The notes: generated from the letters alone by a model not told the origin. 64,000 nt of DNA from Thermohalobaculum sp039816045 (GCA_039816045.1 JBCBYB010000009.1:1-64000); one strand, 5' to 3'. Counted from the stretch's first letter, positions 46,451-55,110 are shown. Translations and numbers: made by a program.

Positions 46451-47431
46451 ATGACCGATGCGGTGTCCACAGCACCGGCAGACGGGGCTTTTGAGGCAGA
46501 CGAGGCTCTCGAGGCGGACGGAGCGCCCGCGGCGGACCGGGCACTGGAAGCAGGCGGGGCTCTCGATGCAGGCGGGGCGCCCGCAGCAGACGGAGCGCCC
46601 GCGGCAGACGTGGCTTTTGAGGCAGACGGGGCTCTCGAAGCAGCCGGTGCGCTCGAGACGGCCGGCGCGGCCGCCGGGGGAGCGGCAGACCCGCCCGCGA
46701 CGGATGCCGCCACCCAGGCGCTCTCGGCGCTGGCCGAGGCCGCCGAGCTCGCCGAGGCGGGCGGCCCGGTGGTGCTCATCCTGGCCGCGATGTCGGTCTT
46801 TGCGCTCGCCATCGTGCTCGCCAAGGCGGTCCAGTTCGCCGCAGCCCGCGTCGGCGACCGGCAGAGCGCCCGCGACGCGCTCGCGCTCCTACGCCAGGGC
46901 CGCGCCCGCGAGGCCTATACCCGCGCCGCGGCGAGCCACGCCCCCGCGGCCGCCATCCTCACCCGCGCGCTCGAGGCCCAGGCCCGCGGCATCCCCGAGG
47001 CCCGCGTCCGCGAGGACTGCTATGCTGAGGCCGAGATCCGCATCGAGGCGCTGCGCGGCTGGATGCGCCCGCTCGAGGTGGTGGCCACCCTCGCGCCGCT
47101 GCTCGGCCTCCTCGGCACCGTGCTCGGCATGATCAAGGCGTTTGCCCAGCTCGAGGCGGCGGGCTCCCAAGTCGACCCGGCGATCCTCTCGGGCGGCATC
47201 TGGGAGGCGCTGTTGACCACCGCCGTGGGGCTCGCCGTCGCGATCCCGACGGTCGCCGCGGTCAACTGGTTCGAGCGGCGCATCGAGCGGGTCGAGCACG
47301 ACATCGACACCGGGCTCGCGGTGCTTTTTGCCACCGACTGGGACGATGCGGTCCCCGCTCCGCGCGGGCGCGTCGAGGGGAGCTATGGCGATGCAGGCCC
47401 TGCACTCCGCCGCGCCGCAGCCGGGGAATAG
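46451..47431 (+). CDS. exbB: ExbB-type proton channel with a hexapeptide-repeat N-terminus
   Basis: A 326-residue MotA/TolQ/ExbB protein. Membrane helices lie near 106-128 (VVLILAAMSVFALAIVLAKAV), about 220-240 (EVVATLAPLLGLLGTVLGMI) and about 265-285 (ALLTTAVGLAVAIPTVAAV); the last two contain the family motifs. ExbB with ExbD uses the proton gradient to drive TonB. Unusually, residues 10-75 are eleven six-residue repeats of the form A-D/G-x-A-L/F/P-E/A (ADGAFE ADEALE ADGAPA and so on), which would lie in the periplasm. The gene overlaps exbD by 47 bases. GGAGG precedes the ATG. Confidence 0.93.
   Translation: MTDAVSTAPADGAFEADEALEADGAPAADRALEAGGALDAGGAPAADGAPAADVAFEADGALEAAGALETAGAAAGGAADPPATDAATQALSALAEAAELAEAGGPVVLILAAMSVFALAIVLAKAVQFAAARVGDRQSARDALALLRQGRAREAYTRAAASHAPAAAILTRALEAQARGIPEARVREDCYAEAEIRIEALRGWMRPLEVVATLAPLLGLLGTVLGMIKAFAQLEAAGSQVDPAILSGGIWEALLTTAVGLAVAIPTVAAVNWFERRIERVEHDIDTGLAVLFATDWDDAVPAPRGRVEGSYGDAGPALRRAAAGE
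46478..46675 (+). repeat. Eleven tandem 18-bp coding repeats in exbB
   Basis: Units such as GCAGACGGGGCTTTTGAG repeat every 18 bases with varying third positions, coding Ala-(Asp/Gly)-x-Ala-(Phe/Leu/Pro)-(Glu/Ala/Asp). Several units are almost identical at DNA level (46478 and 46622 regions both give GCAGACG..GCTTTTGAG patterns), which points to expansion by slippage or unequal exchange. Length probably varies between strains. Confidence 0.8.
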
Positions 47432-47822
47432 CCGCGCGACCAGACGGCGCGGGCGGCTCAGGATCTCGCTGACGCCGCTGATCGATGTGGTGTTCATCCT
47501 GCTGGTGTTCTTCATGCTGGCCTCGAGCTTTCTCGACTGGCGCTCGATCCGGCTGAGTGCCGCACCGAGCGGGGCGCCCTCGGCCGGGGTCGAAGGCGCG
47601 CTCCTGGTGGAGCTGACGGCGGACGGGGTGCGCCTCTCGGGCGAGCGGATGGATCTTGCGGCGCTGAGCGTGCGGCTCGGGGAGCGGATCGCGGCAGAGC
47701 CCCGCCAGCGGGTGCTGGTGCGCGCGGCCCCGGCCGTGGACATGCAGCGGATGGTGCGGCTGCTCGACGCGGTGGCCGCGGCCGGGGCGGCGGACATCGC
47801 CCTCCTGCCGGGGCGCACGTGA
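47385..47822 (+). CDS. exbD: ExbD-type protein 1
   Basis: A 145-residue ExbD/TolR protein. A basic N-terminus (TRRRGRLRIS) leads into one membrane helix (LTPLIDVVFILLVFFMLASSF) with the essential Asp in PLIDVVF, then a periplasmic domain with LLVELTADGVRLSGERMDL. It joins ExbB in the stator complex. The ATG lies inside the end of exbB behind GAGGGG. A second, different exbD follows at once, so the complex may contain two ExbD types. Confidence 0.93.
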   Translation: MAMQALHSAAPQPGNSRATRRRGRLRISLTPLIDVVFILLVFFMLASSFLDWRSIRLSAAPSGAPSAGVEGALLVELTADGVRLSGERMDLAALSVRLGERIAAEPRQRVLVRAAPAVDMQRMVRLLDAVAAAGAADIALLPGRT

Positions 47823-48295
47823 TGGGACGGCGCCAGGCGTTCGGGATGGGCCGCGGGCGCGGGCGCACCAGAGCGCGCCCGAGCGACGACGACCGGATCT
47901 TGCCGCTCATCAACATCGTCTTCCTGCTCCTGATCTTCTTCATGGCGGTGGGGCGGCTCTCGGCGGCGGACCCGTTCCGGATCGAGCCGCCCCGCTCCGA
48001 GAGCACCGGGGCCGCCGCGACCGAGCCGCACCTGATCGCGGTCGGCGCCGAGGGCCAGCTGGCCCTCGACGGCACGGTGCTCGACGAGGCCGCCCTGCTC
48101 GCGCGTCTCGCGCCGGAGGCGGGGGCGCCGATCCCGGAGATCCGCATCAAGAGCGACGGGGGCGCGGAGGCGGTGCGTGTGATCGCCCTGATCGAGGCGC
48201 TGCGCCAGCGCGGCATCGCGACCGTGCGGCTGATGACCGTGCCCGTGCCCGTGCGGGGAGTTGTGCGCGAACCGGCAGTCGGCGGGAGCGGCTGA
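47822..48295 (+). CDS. exbD: ExbD-type protein 2
   Basis: A 157-residue ExbD-family protein with a basic cytoplasmic start (GRGRGRTRARPSDDD), one membrane helix containing ILPLINIVFLLLIFFMAVG and a periplasmic domain ending in a small TPVPV-like tail. Where ExbD1 has PLIDVVF this copy has PLINIVF: the proton-carrying Asp is replaced by Asn. It may therefore be a structural partner that cannot carry protons by itself. The start shares one base with the exbD1 stop, and its stop shares one base with the tonB start. Confidence 0.9.
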   Translation: MGRRQAFGMGRGRGRTRARPSDDDRILPLINIVFLLLIFFMAVGRLSAADPFRIEPPRSESTGAAATEPHLIAVGAEGQLALDGTVLDEAALLARLAPEAGAPIPEIRIKSDGGAEAVRVIALIEALRQRGIATVRLMTVPVPVRGVVREPAVGGSG

Positions 48296-49653
48296 TGGAT
48301 CTCGGCCGGCGCCATATCGCCTCGGCCGGCGTGCTGGCGGTCGCGCTCCACGGAGCGATCGCGGTCGCGGTCTTCTGGACGCCCGAGCAGAGCGGCGCGG
48401 TCGGAGCGGGCATCGGCGGGCTCGACATCTCCATGGGGGCGGCCGGCGGCGCACCGGGCCTTGCCGCCCCGGTGCGGCCCGAGGCGGTCGCGGAGACCCC
48501 GAGCGAGACGGCCGAGACAGATCAGACGGTACAGCCCGAATTCGCCGAGACGCTCGAGGCGGAGACCGAGCCCGAGGCACCACCCGAGACGCTCGCCGCA
48601 CTTGAGGAGCCCGAGCAGCCGATCCTCGAGGCTGAGACCGCAGAGGTCCGCGAGCCCGTCCCGACGCGGGCGGAGCCTGTGCCCGCAGCGGTCACGCCCG
48701 AGACGGTCCAGACCGCCGCTGTCACGCCTGAGCCCATCGAGACCGCCACCGTGGCGGCGGCCCCTGCCCTGCCCGAGCCGGTCCCGACCCCGGTTGCCGA
48801 GAGCGCTCTGCCGGTGCCCATCGAGCCCACCAAGATTGCGCGCCCCCAGCCGACCCCGCCCGCCAACGCTCAGCCCGAGGTCCAGCCCGCGATCGAGACG
48901 GAGATCCAGCCCGACATCGAGGCGGCGCCAGCCGAGCCCGTCGCGCTCGCCCGCCTCGACCCGGCCGTGCTCGAGATCGCGCCCGAGATCGCCCACGAGA
49001 TCACCCGTGCGGAGGAGGCGCTCCCGCCCGTCGAGGCGGCCGAGCCGACCGAAGCGGAGCCCGCCGACGCCGTGCCGGACCCCGACCCGAACGCTGAGGT
49101 CATGCCGATCCCCCGCGCCCGGCCCAAGGTCGTGCCTCCTGCACCGACGCGCACCGCGCGCAAACCAGAGCCGACCCGCGCCGCCCCGAAACCGGCCCGC
49201 GCCAAGCCCGAGCCCGAGCCCGCTCCCGTGCGCCAGGCCGCCCGGCCCGCCGGCGACGCGGCCGACACGTCGAGCGACACGCGCGGCCAAGGCGAGGCGG
49301 GTGCTGCCGGCACCGCCGACAGCGCCGGCCAGAGCGATCAGGCCCGTGCCGGCGGCGATCCCGGTGCCAAGCGGGACTATATGAGCCGGCTTGCCGCCAT
49401 CCTCGCGCGCCACAAGCGCTATCCCCGCCGTGCCCAGTCGCGCCGCCAGGAGGGCACGGGCCATCTCTTCTTCGTGGTGGAGCAAAGCGGGCGGATCTCG
49501 CGCCGGGAGCTTCGGCGGAGCTCGGGCCATTCGCTGCTCGACGACGAAATCCTCGCCATCCTTTCCCGGGTCGGCAGCTTCCCGCCGATCCCCGACGAGG
49601 TGGGCCTCGCCCGCCTCGAAATCGTGGTGCCGATCAATTTCGACCTCAGATAG
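48295..49653 (+). CDS. tonB: TonB energy transducer with a very long acidic Pro-rich linker
   Basis: A 452-residue TonB. The N-terminal membrane anchor (about 8-28, SAGVLAVALHGAIAVAVFW, with His19 in the helix as in classic TonB) is followed by about 330 residues rich in Pro, Glu and Ala, then a Lys/Arg-Pro part (near 280-310) and the C-terminal domain (about 365-452: HKRYPRRAQSRRQEGTGHLF, SSGHSLLDDEILAIL). TonB of enterics has about 240 residues, so the linker here is several times longer. It is the only TonB in the window and would serve the nine receptors. It is coupled to exbD2. Confidence 0.94.
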   Translation: MDLGRRHIASAGVLAVALHGAIAVAVFWTPEQSGAVGAGIGGLDISMGAAGGAPGLAAPVRPEAVAETPSETAETDQTVQPEFAETLEAETEPEAPPETLAALEEPEQPILEAETAEVREPVPTRAEPVPAAVTPETVQTAAVTPEPIETATVAAAPALPEPVPTPVAESALPVPIEPTKIARPQPTPPANAQPEVQPAIETEIQPDIEAAPAEPVALARLDPAVLEIAPEIAHEITRAEEALPPVEAAEPTEAEPADAVPDPDPNAEVMPIPRARPKVVPPAPTRTARKPEPTRAAPKPARAKPEPEPAPVRQAARPAGDAADTSSDTRGQGEAGAAGTADSAGQSDQARAGGDPGAKRDYMSRLAAILARHKRYPRRAQSRRQEGTGHLFFVVEQSGRISRRELRRSSGHSLLDDEILAILSRVGSFPPIPDEVGLARLEIVVPINFDLR

Positions 49654-49664
49654 GCCATAGGCGG

Positions 49665-50156
49665 ATGACCCACACACCCACCAATGGTGCCGAGGAGATC
49701 TTTGTCCGGGACCGCGACAAGCTGATCGCGACCGCCTGCGCGATTGTTGCCAACCGTGCGGTCGCCGAAGAGCTGGTGCAAGACAGCTGGCTACGCTGGG
49801 GCACGCGCGGCTATCCGCCCCAGTCGGCCGGGCCGATCTTCCAGCGCATTGTGCGCAACCTCGCGCTCGACTGGACACGGCGCTCGCGGACCGAACGATT
49901 GGCGCTCACGGCCCAGCTGCATCTGGAAGAGACCGCCCCCGATAGCGAGCGGGTCGTCGCCGCGCGCGATGAGCTCCGCCGGGTCGTCGCGGCCTTGGAG
50001 GCCCTGCCGGAGCGCACGCTGCTCGCCTTCCGAATGCACCGGATCGACGGAAAGCCCTATGCCGGCATCGCGCGCACACTCGGCATCTCGCCCTCTACGG
50101 CGTTCAAGCTGGTCGAGGATGCGATGGTCGACGTGGTCCTGAGCTTGCGGCTGTGA
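49665..50156 (+). CDS. fecI: FecI-type ECF sigma factor, cassette 3
   Basis: A 163-residue ECF sigma factor with region 2 (ANRAVAEELVQDSWLRWG, FQRIVRNLALDWTRRSR, about 28-75) and region 4 (ALEALPERTLLAFRMHRIDG, IARTLGISPSTAFKLVEDA, about 108-155). It starts 11 bases after the tonB stop, so it may be read from the tonB transcript as well as its own promoter. It should activate the receptor 7 gene under control of the FecR that follows. Confidence 0.93.
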   Translation: MTHTPTNGAEEIFVRDRDKLIATACAIVANRAVAEELVQDSWLRWGTRGYPPQSAGPIFQRIVRNLALDWTRRSRTERLALTAQLHLEETAPDSERVVAARDELRRVVAALEALPERTLLAFRMHRIDGKPYAGIARTLGISPSTAFKLVEDAMVDVVLSLRL

Positions 50157-50219
50157 CCTCCGACCTTCACCGATGCGGGCGCCAAGAGCGGCACGCAGCG
50201 ACGGCCGGGATGCGAGCCC

Positions 50220-51119
50220 ATGCCCGCCGCAGATGAAGACAGGCTGGTGCGCGAGGCAACGCGCCTCTTTCTGAGGTTGCGCCAAGCCCCTTCCGATCCG
50301 ACACGGGTTGCGGCCCGCGATCGGTTTCTGGAGCGCGGTGTCGCTGAGTGCGCGGCCTATAATGAGGTCGAGCGCGCTTGGGCCATCACCGGGGCGGGAC
50401 GCCGCGGGCAGAAGCGCACGTTCTATGCGCTGGCGCTCGTCGCCTGTGTTGCCGTCTCGGCCTATGCGGCGTCTGGAGCGCTCCGCAACGCCTGGCTTGC
50501 GAGCCACCGGACGGCGGAGGCCCCAGCGGCGCACCTGCTGGCCTCGGGCGACGAGGTCGTGCTCGATGCCGGCACGGCGCTGCGCGATGCGACGGATGGC
50601 GGTGAGCGGCGGGTGGCGGTGCTCGCGGGTGCGGCCTTCTTCGAGGTCGCCCCGGATGATCGGCCCTTCCGCGTTGAGATCGGCGGGCTGGAGGCGTCTG
50701 TGCTCGGGACGGCCTTTGAGACCGTGCGGATCGGGGAGGCGGTCACGGTGGCCGTCGCCAAAGGCCGGGTTGCCGTGACCGCCGATGGCGAGCGCATCGT
50801 GCTGGGCGCCGGTGACCGGCTGGACTGGTTGCCCGGCCGTGCACCCAAGGTCACGGAGATCGACCCCAACACCATCGCCGAGTGGCGGGAGGACAGGCTG
50901 CTGGCGGAAGGGCTCAGCTTTGCCGCAGCAGCCGAGATCATCGACCGGCGCCTCGCCGGGCCCGTGGTGGTGCTGAGCCCCGCGCTCGGACGGGCGCGCG
51001 TCTCGGGCGGCCTCGATCTCGGGCAGCCGCTGCGGGCGCTCGAGACGCTCGCAGCCGCCGAGGGGGCCCGGGTGATCTCGCTCGGCCCGGTCGCGACCCT
51101 TGTGCTGCCGGCGCGCTGA
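50220..51119 (+). CDS. fecR: FecR-type sigma regulator, cassette 3
   Basis: A 299-residue FecR protein. The cytoplasmic part (1-60) has RDRFLERGVAECAAYNEVERAW; a membrane helix follows near 68-88 (FYALALVACVAVSAYAASG) and then the periplasmic FecR domain (GDEVVLDAGTALRDATDGGE, FRVEIGGLEASVLGTAFE) and a C-terminal STN-like end (VSGGLDLGQPLRALETLAAA). It should relay receptor 7 occupancy to the adjacent sigma factor. Sixty-three bases separate it from fecI. It is intact. Confidence 0.9.
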   Translation: MPAADEDRLVREATRLFLRLRQAPSDPTRVAARDRFLERGVAECAAYNEVERAWAITGAGRRGQKRTFYALALVACVAVSAYAASGALRNAWLASHRTAEAPAAHLLASGDEVVLDAGTALRDATDGGERRVAVLAGAAFFEVAPDDRPFRVEIGGLEASVLGTAFETVRIGEAVTVAVAKGRVAVTADGERIVLGAGDRLDWLPGRAPKVTEIDPNTIAEWREDRLLAEGLSFAAAAEIIDRRLAGPVVVLSPALGRARVSGGLDLGQPLRALETLAAAEGARVISLGPVATLVLPAR

Positions 51120-51205
51120 TCCGGAAATCTGCCGAATCTTTGGCGGCCCCGTTCGTTGTTCCAGTGAAGGGCCCGATCAGCTGGCCCGATGCAGTGAGGG
51201 ACATC

Positions 51206-53593
51206 ATGCGTTTGACCAGAGGAGCGGCCTTTGCGGCTGGTGCAGCCCTTGCGGTGATGACGGGCATTGAGGTGATGACGGGCACGGGCGCCAAGGCCCA
51301 GGAGATCCGGCAGATCGACATCCCGGCGCAACCGCTTGGGAGCGCCCTTGTCGAGCTGAGCCGAGAGACGGGGCTCGACGTCATCGCCTCGAACGGGCTG
51401 ACCGACGGGGTCTCGACCGCCGGGATTGCGGGCGCGATGACCGCGCGCGCAGCACTCGATGCGCTGCTGGCCGGGACCGACCTCCGCGCGCAACCGCTCG
51501 ATACCAACCGTGTGGTGATCGCTCAGGCGGGACCGGCCGCGGATCTTGGGAGCGGCCCGCTCCTGATGGACGAGCTCTTGGTCCAGGGCGAGCTCCAGAC
51601 CCGGTCGCTCCAGGACACTCAGACCAGCGTCGCGGTGATCACCGGCGAAGAGCTTGAGACCCGAAGCGATACGAGCCTGCGCTCGGTCGCCGAGCGCACG
51701 GCCGGGGTGAGCACCAGCGCTCGCGGCATCGGCTTTGTCATCCGCGGGGTGGACGAGCGCGGGGTCGACGCCAACGGCCCCTCGGCGCCGGCCATCACCA
51801 CCAGCATCGACGGTGCCCGGATCACCGATTTCGGTCGGATCAACACGACTTTTCTCTCGACCTGGGACCTCGAGCAGGTCGAGATCCTGCGCGGGCCGCA
51901 GTCCACGCAATCCGGGCGCAATGCGCTGGCGGGTGCCGTCATCGTGCGCTCGCGCGACCCATCCTATGAGCAGGAGTTCAAACTGAGGGGCTCGGCGGGC
52001 AGCGACCAGACGCTCCAGGGCGCCTTTGCGGTCAACCAGCCGATCATCGACGACAGGCTTGCGGTGCGTCTCTCGGGCGATTTCAACCGGACCGACGGCT
52101 TTATCGACAACATCACCACCGGGCGCGACGACGATGGCGGGGTGGAGAACCTCAACCTGCGGGGCGCCATCCGCTTCGACCCGACCGAGGATCTCTCGGC
52201 GGTCCTCAAGCTCAGCTACATCGATGGCGTCGACGAGTTCGCCTCGAGCGAGCAGGCGTTCTTCCCGGACCGCATCAACGTGACCGACGCGCCGACCCGG
52301 GACGAGTTTGAGTATCGCACGGCCAATCTCCGGCTCGGCTACGATGTCTCCGACGCGATTCGGGTGGAGAGCGAGACGGTCTTCGTCGACCGGGACTTCA
52401 CCTTTCTCGGGGATTTCGACGGCTCAGGCGCGCCGCTTGCGACCGCCATCGACGATGCCAGCGGGCAGTCGCTCTCGCAGGAGATCAAGCTGCTCTACCA
52501 GAGCGAGCGCATCAACGGCGTCTTCGGCGGGTTCTTCCTGCGCTCGGACGAGACCAGCGACGCAGCCGGTGTGCTCCCGGCGGCCCTTGTCGCGCCTCCA
52601 GCCCTGGTGCCGCTGCTGACGCCCGGCTCGACTGTGACCGGCGCCGGTGTCTCCTCGGTCGAGGTTCAAAACTACGCGGTGTTTGGCGAAGTGGAGGTCG
52701 AGGTCATCGATCAGGTCCGCCTGATCACCGGCGGGCGCTATGACCGCGAGACCCAGGACCGGTTGCGCGTTCCGAGCACCACGACCAACGACCCCGCTCT
52801 CGCGCCCTTCCTGCCGCCCGATGTGGCCGAGGCGACCTCGACGACCTTCGATGCGTTCCTGCCCAAGGCCGGCGTGGTCTACGACTTCACCGACGATCTC
52901 AGCCTCGGCTTCACCTATCAGCGCGGCTATCGCTCGGGTGGCGCAGGCATCAACCTCGCGCGCAACGAGCAGTTCGAGTTCGATCCGGAGTTCACCAACA
53001 ACTATGAGCTTTCGCTGCGCTCGGAGTGGTTTGACGACCGGCTGACGGTCAATGCCAACGCCTACTATGTGGGCTTCCAGGACCAGCAGGTGGTGGTCGG
53101 CCTCAGTACCACCCCGCTCGACCAGGAGACGCAGAACGCGGGCTCGTCCAAGAGCTTCGGAGGCGAGCTCGAGGTCCGGGCGCAACCGATCCCGGGGCTG
53201 GAGGTCTACGGCTCAGTCGGCTACAACGAGACCGAGTTCACCGACTTCATCTCGAACGGCGTCCAGCTCGCCGGCAACGAGTTCCGGAATGCGCCGCGAT
53301 GGACGGGCGGGCTCGGCGCCACCTACACCTTCGAGACCGGGATCTTTGTCGGCGCCGATGCGAGCTACACCTCAGCCTCTTACGGGGACGCGGACAACAG
53401 CGCGGCCTCGCGGTCGGATCCGCGGTTCCTCCTCAATCTGCGGGCGGGGTATGAGACGGAGAATTTCGGCGTCTTCGCGTTTGTCGACAACGTCACGGAC
53501 GTGACCTATGTCGAGGAGCGCTCCGCCACATCGACGCTCGTGACCATCGGCGATCCGCTCACCTTCGGCGTGGTCGGGCAGGTGCGGTTCTGA
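51206..53593 (+). CDS. FecA-type TonB-dependent receptor with STN domain (receptor 7)
   Basis: A 795-residue receptor. The signal peptide (to GTGAKAQE, about residue 33) precedes an STN domain (about 37-110, PAQPLGSALVELSRETG), MDELLVQGELQTRSLQDTQ, a plug (IRGVDERGVDANGP, LRGPQSTQSGRNALAGAVIV) and a barrel ending VVGQVRF. It is the effector gene of the third fecI-fecR-receptor cassette. The start at MRLTRGAA gives a proper signal peptide; the longer open frame upstream is antisense-like sequence over fecR. It is very close to receptor 6 in the linker and plug but keeps the 17-residue barrel segment that receptor 6 lacks. Confidence 0.93.
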   Translation: MRLTRGAAFAAGAALAVMTGIEVMTGTGAKAQEIRQIDIPAQPLGSALVELSRETGLDVIASNGLTDGVSTAGIAGAMTARAALDALLAGTDLRAQPLDTNRVVIAQAGPAADLGSGPLLMDELLVQGELQTRSLQDTQTSVAVITGEELETRSDTSLRSVAERTAGVSTSARGIGFVIRGVDERGVDANGPSAPAITTSIDGARITDFGRINTTFLSTWDLEQVEILRGPQSTQSGRNALAGAVIVRSRDPSYEQEFKLRGSAGSDQTLQGAFAVNQPIIDDRLAVRLSGDFNRTDGFIDNITTGRDDDGGVENLNLRGAIRFDPTEDLSAVLKLSYIDGVDEFASSEQAFFPDRINVTDAPTRDEFEYRTANLRLGYDVSDAIRVESETVFVDRDFTFLGDFDGSGAPLATAIDDASGQSLSQEIKLLYQSERINGVFGGFFLRSDETSDAAGVLPAALVAPPALVPLLTPGSTVTGAGVSSVEVQNYAVFGEVEVEVIDQVRLITGGRYDRETQDRLRVPSTTTNDPALAPFLPPDVAEATSTTFDAFLPKAGVVYDFTDDLSLGFTYQRGYRSGGAGINLARNEQFEFDPEFTNNYELSLRSEWFDDRLTVNANAYYVGFQDQQVVVGLSTTPLDQETQNAGSSKSFGGELEVRAQPIPGLEVYGSVGYNETEFTDFISNGVQLAGNEFRNAPRWTGGLGATYTFETGIFVGADASYTSASYGDADNSAASRSDPRFLLNLRAGYETENFGVFAFVDNVTDVTYVEERSATSTLVTIGDPLTFGVVGQVRF

Positions 53594-53689
53594 GGGGGCA
53601 CGACCGGCAGAAGGGACCTCGCGAAAACGCAAGACCCGAGACGTCGAGGGTCTGGTATTCTCCGGTCAGCGCTAGAGTTGGAGGCCCAG

Positions 53690-54235
53690 ATGATTGGTAC
53701 AACACGTCGGAGGAGCAGTGCTTTCGCGCTCGCCCTCCCACTGCTCCTGATCGGGTGCACCGAGCCAACCCGCTACGCGCCTGCCGTCGATCGGGACGGC
53801 TATGCGGATCAGGCGGTGGAAGCGAACCGCTATCTCGTGAGCTTCTCCGGCAACACGCGCACCTCGCGCGACACCGTCGAGACCTATCTCCTTTTTCGCG
53901 CGGCCGAGGTAACGCTCGCCGCCGGCAAGGACTGGTTCAAGGTTGCGTCGCAAGACACTGAGGCCAAGACGCGGTTCCGATCCTTCTCAACCGGGTTCGG
54001 CACCCGTGGCTTCGGCCCGTTCTTCTATCGATCCGGCTTTCAGCACGGGTACTTCGGGGGGTTTGCCAGCACCGACGCGCGGCCCATCACGCGCTATGAG
54101 GCATTTGCCAACATCCTGGTCTTTGCCGGAGAGAAACCACCCGAAGACCCGGCAGCCTATGATGCCCGTTCGGTCATCGAGACGCTGGGGTCCGAAGTCG
54201 TGCGGCCGGAGGCAGCGGTCAGCGCCGGCGGCTGA
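53690..54235 (+). CDS. CC0125/CC1285-like lipoprotein
   Basis: A 181-residue lipoprotein with lipobox LLIGC (Cys23). Mature sequence: DGYADQAVEANRYLVSFSGNT, TSRDTVETYLLFRAAEVTLAAG and DTEAKTRFRSFS, the pattern I associate with the CC0125/CC1285 lipoprotein family of alphaproteobacteria; function unknown. It starts 96 bases after receptor 7, behind GGAGG. A frameshifted copy lies next to the paralogous receptor 1 at 3806-4320. The family assignment is from memory and would need a search. Confidence 0.8.
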   Translation: MIGTTRRRSSAFALALPLLLIGCTEPTRYAPAVDRDGYADQAVEANRYLVSFSGNTRTSRDTVETYLLFRAAEVTLAAGKDWFKVASQDTEAKTRFRSFSTGFGTRGFGPFFYRSGFQHGYFGGFASTDARPITRYEAFANILVFAGEKPPEDPAAYDARSVIETLGSEVVRPEAAVSAGG

Positions 54236-54255
54236 GTGCGCCGCAACGCTCTCTG

Positions 54256-55110
54256 CTAGTCTGCGGTTCCGAGCGCGCGGGCAAGCGTTTTAATCGCCTC
54301 CGGCGTGCGCGGTCCGAGCCGCATCAGCATCGAGCCGTCCATGGTGACGCTGCGCACCTGTCGGCCAGCCAGCGTTTGCCGGAACCCAGGGCCGGAGAGG
54401 AGGCGCTCGACCCCGCCGATACGCGCGGCATGCTCGGTCATCATCAGAACGCCGTCGGGGGCGAGGCCGATGATGCTCTCCGGCCCGACCTGCTTGTAGC
54501 CTTCGATCTCCGCGGCTGCGTTGACCAGGCCGGCCGCGCGCAACATCTCGTCCGGGACGGTCCCGCGGCCACCGACAAGGGCCATGCTGCCGCGCTGGGT
54601 CAACACAAAGAGCGCCCGAGGGCCGGGTGAGCCCGACGTCCCAGCGGCCGCTGCGCGCACCGCGGCGAGCCTCTCGCGGTAGTCGGCCGCGAGGGCGCGA
54701 CCCTCAGCTTCGAGCCCCAGAACCGACGCGACAAAGGTGATCTTGGCCGGAACCTCCTCGGGCGTCTCGGCGTCCGGCGCGCGGTAAACCGGGATCCCCG
54801 CGGCCTCGAGCAGCTCGAGCGTGCGACCCGGCTCGGCATCCGCCGCAACGATCACAGCACTTGGGCGCAGCGCAATGATGCCCTCGGGTGCAAGCTCGCG
54901 GAAGTAGCCGACGCTGGGCAGATCGCTCACCTCTGGCGGATGGGTCGCCGTGTCATCCACTGCGATCACGCGGTCCCCGGCCCCGAGAGCGAAGGCGATC
55001 TCAACAAGCGACGCGCCGGCGATCACGAGGCGCTCAGGTTCCGCGGCATGCGCGCGCCATGAGATGCTAAGCAGGCCCGATCCACGCAGAAAGCCGCGGC
55101 GGCCGATCAT
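54256..55110 (-). CDS. HmuT-like haem/siderophore ABC binding protein
   Basis: A 284-residue periplasmic protein of the HmuT/BtuF class. A twin-arginine-like start (IGRRGFLRGSGLLS) is followed by the mature lobe LVIAGASLVEIAFALGAGDRVIAVD, ALRPSAVIVAADAEPG, and the second lobe VGPESIIGLAPDGVLMMTEHA. HmuT proteins usually deliver haem, but this operon has no haem-degrading or HmuU/V genes; with a siderophore-type receptor beside it, a ferric siderophore is as likely. The start overlaps the DUF2218 stop by four bases. No cognate permease or ATPase lies nearby, so it may feed FhuBC or the MFS importer at 59548. Confidence 0.85.
   Translation of the reverse strand: MIGRRGFLRGSGLLSISWRAHAAEPERLVIAGASLVEIAFALGAGDRVIAVDDTATHPPEVSDLPSVGYFRELAPEGIIALRPSAVIVAADAEPGRTLELLEAAGIPVYRAPDAETPEEVPAKITFVASVLGLEAEGRALAADYRERLAAVRAAAAGTSGSPGPRALFVLTQRGSMALVGGRGTVPDEMLRAAGLVNAAAEIEGYKQVGPESIIGLAPDGVLMMTEHAARIGGVERLLSGPGFRQTLAGRQVRSVTMDGSMLMRLGPRTPEAIKTLARALGTAD

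Noticed and set aside
45526..46824. 432-codon minus-strand frame with Ala/Ser repeats
   Set aside because: The repeats are the reverse complement of the exbB hexapeptide repeat region; no independent support.
47512..49878. 788-codon minus-strand open frame opposite exbD and tonB
   Set aside because: It mirrors the Pro/Glu-rich tonB linker and has Gly/Arg-rich low-complexity sequence only.
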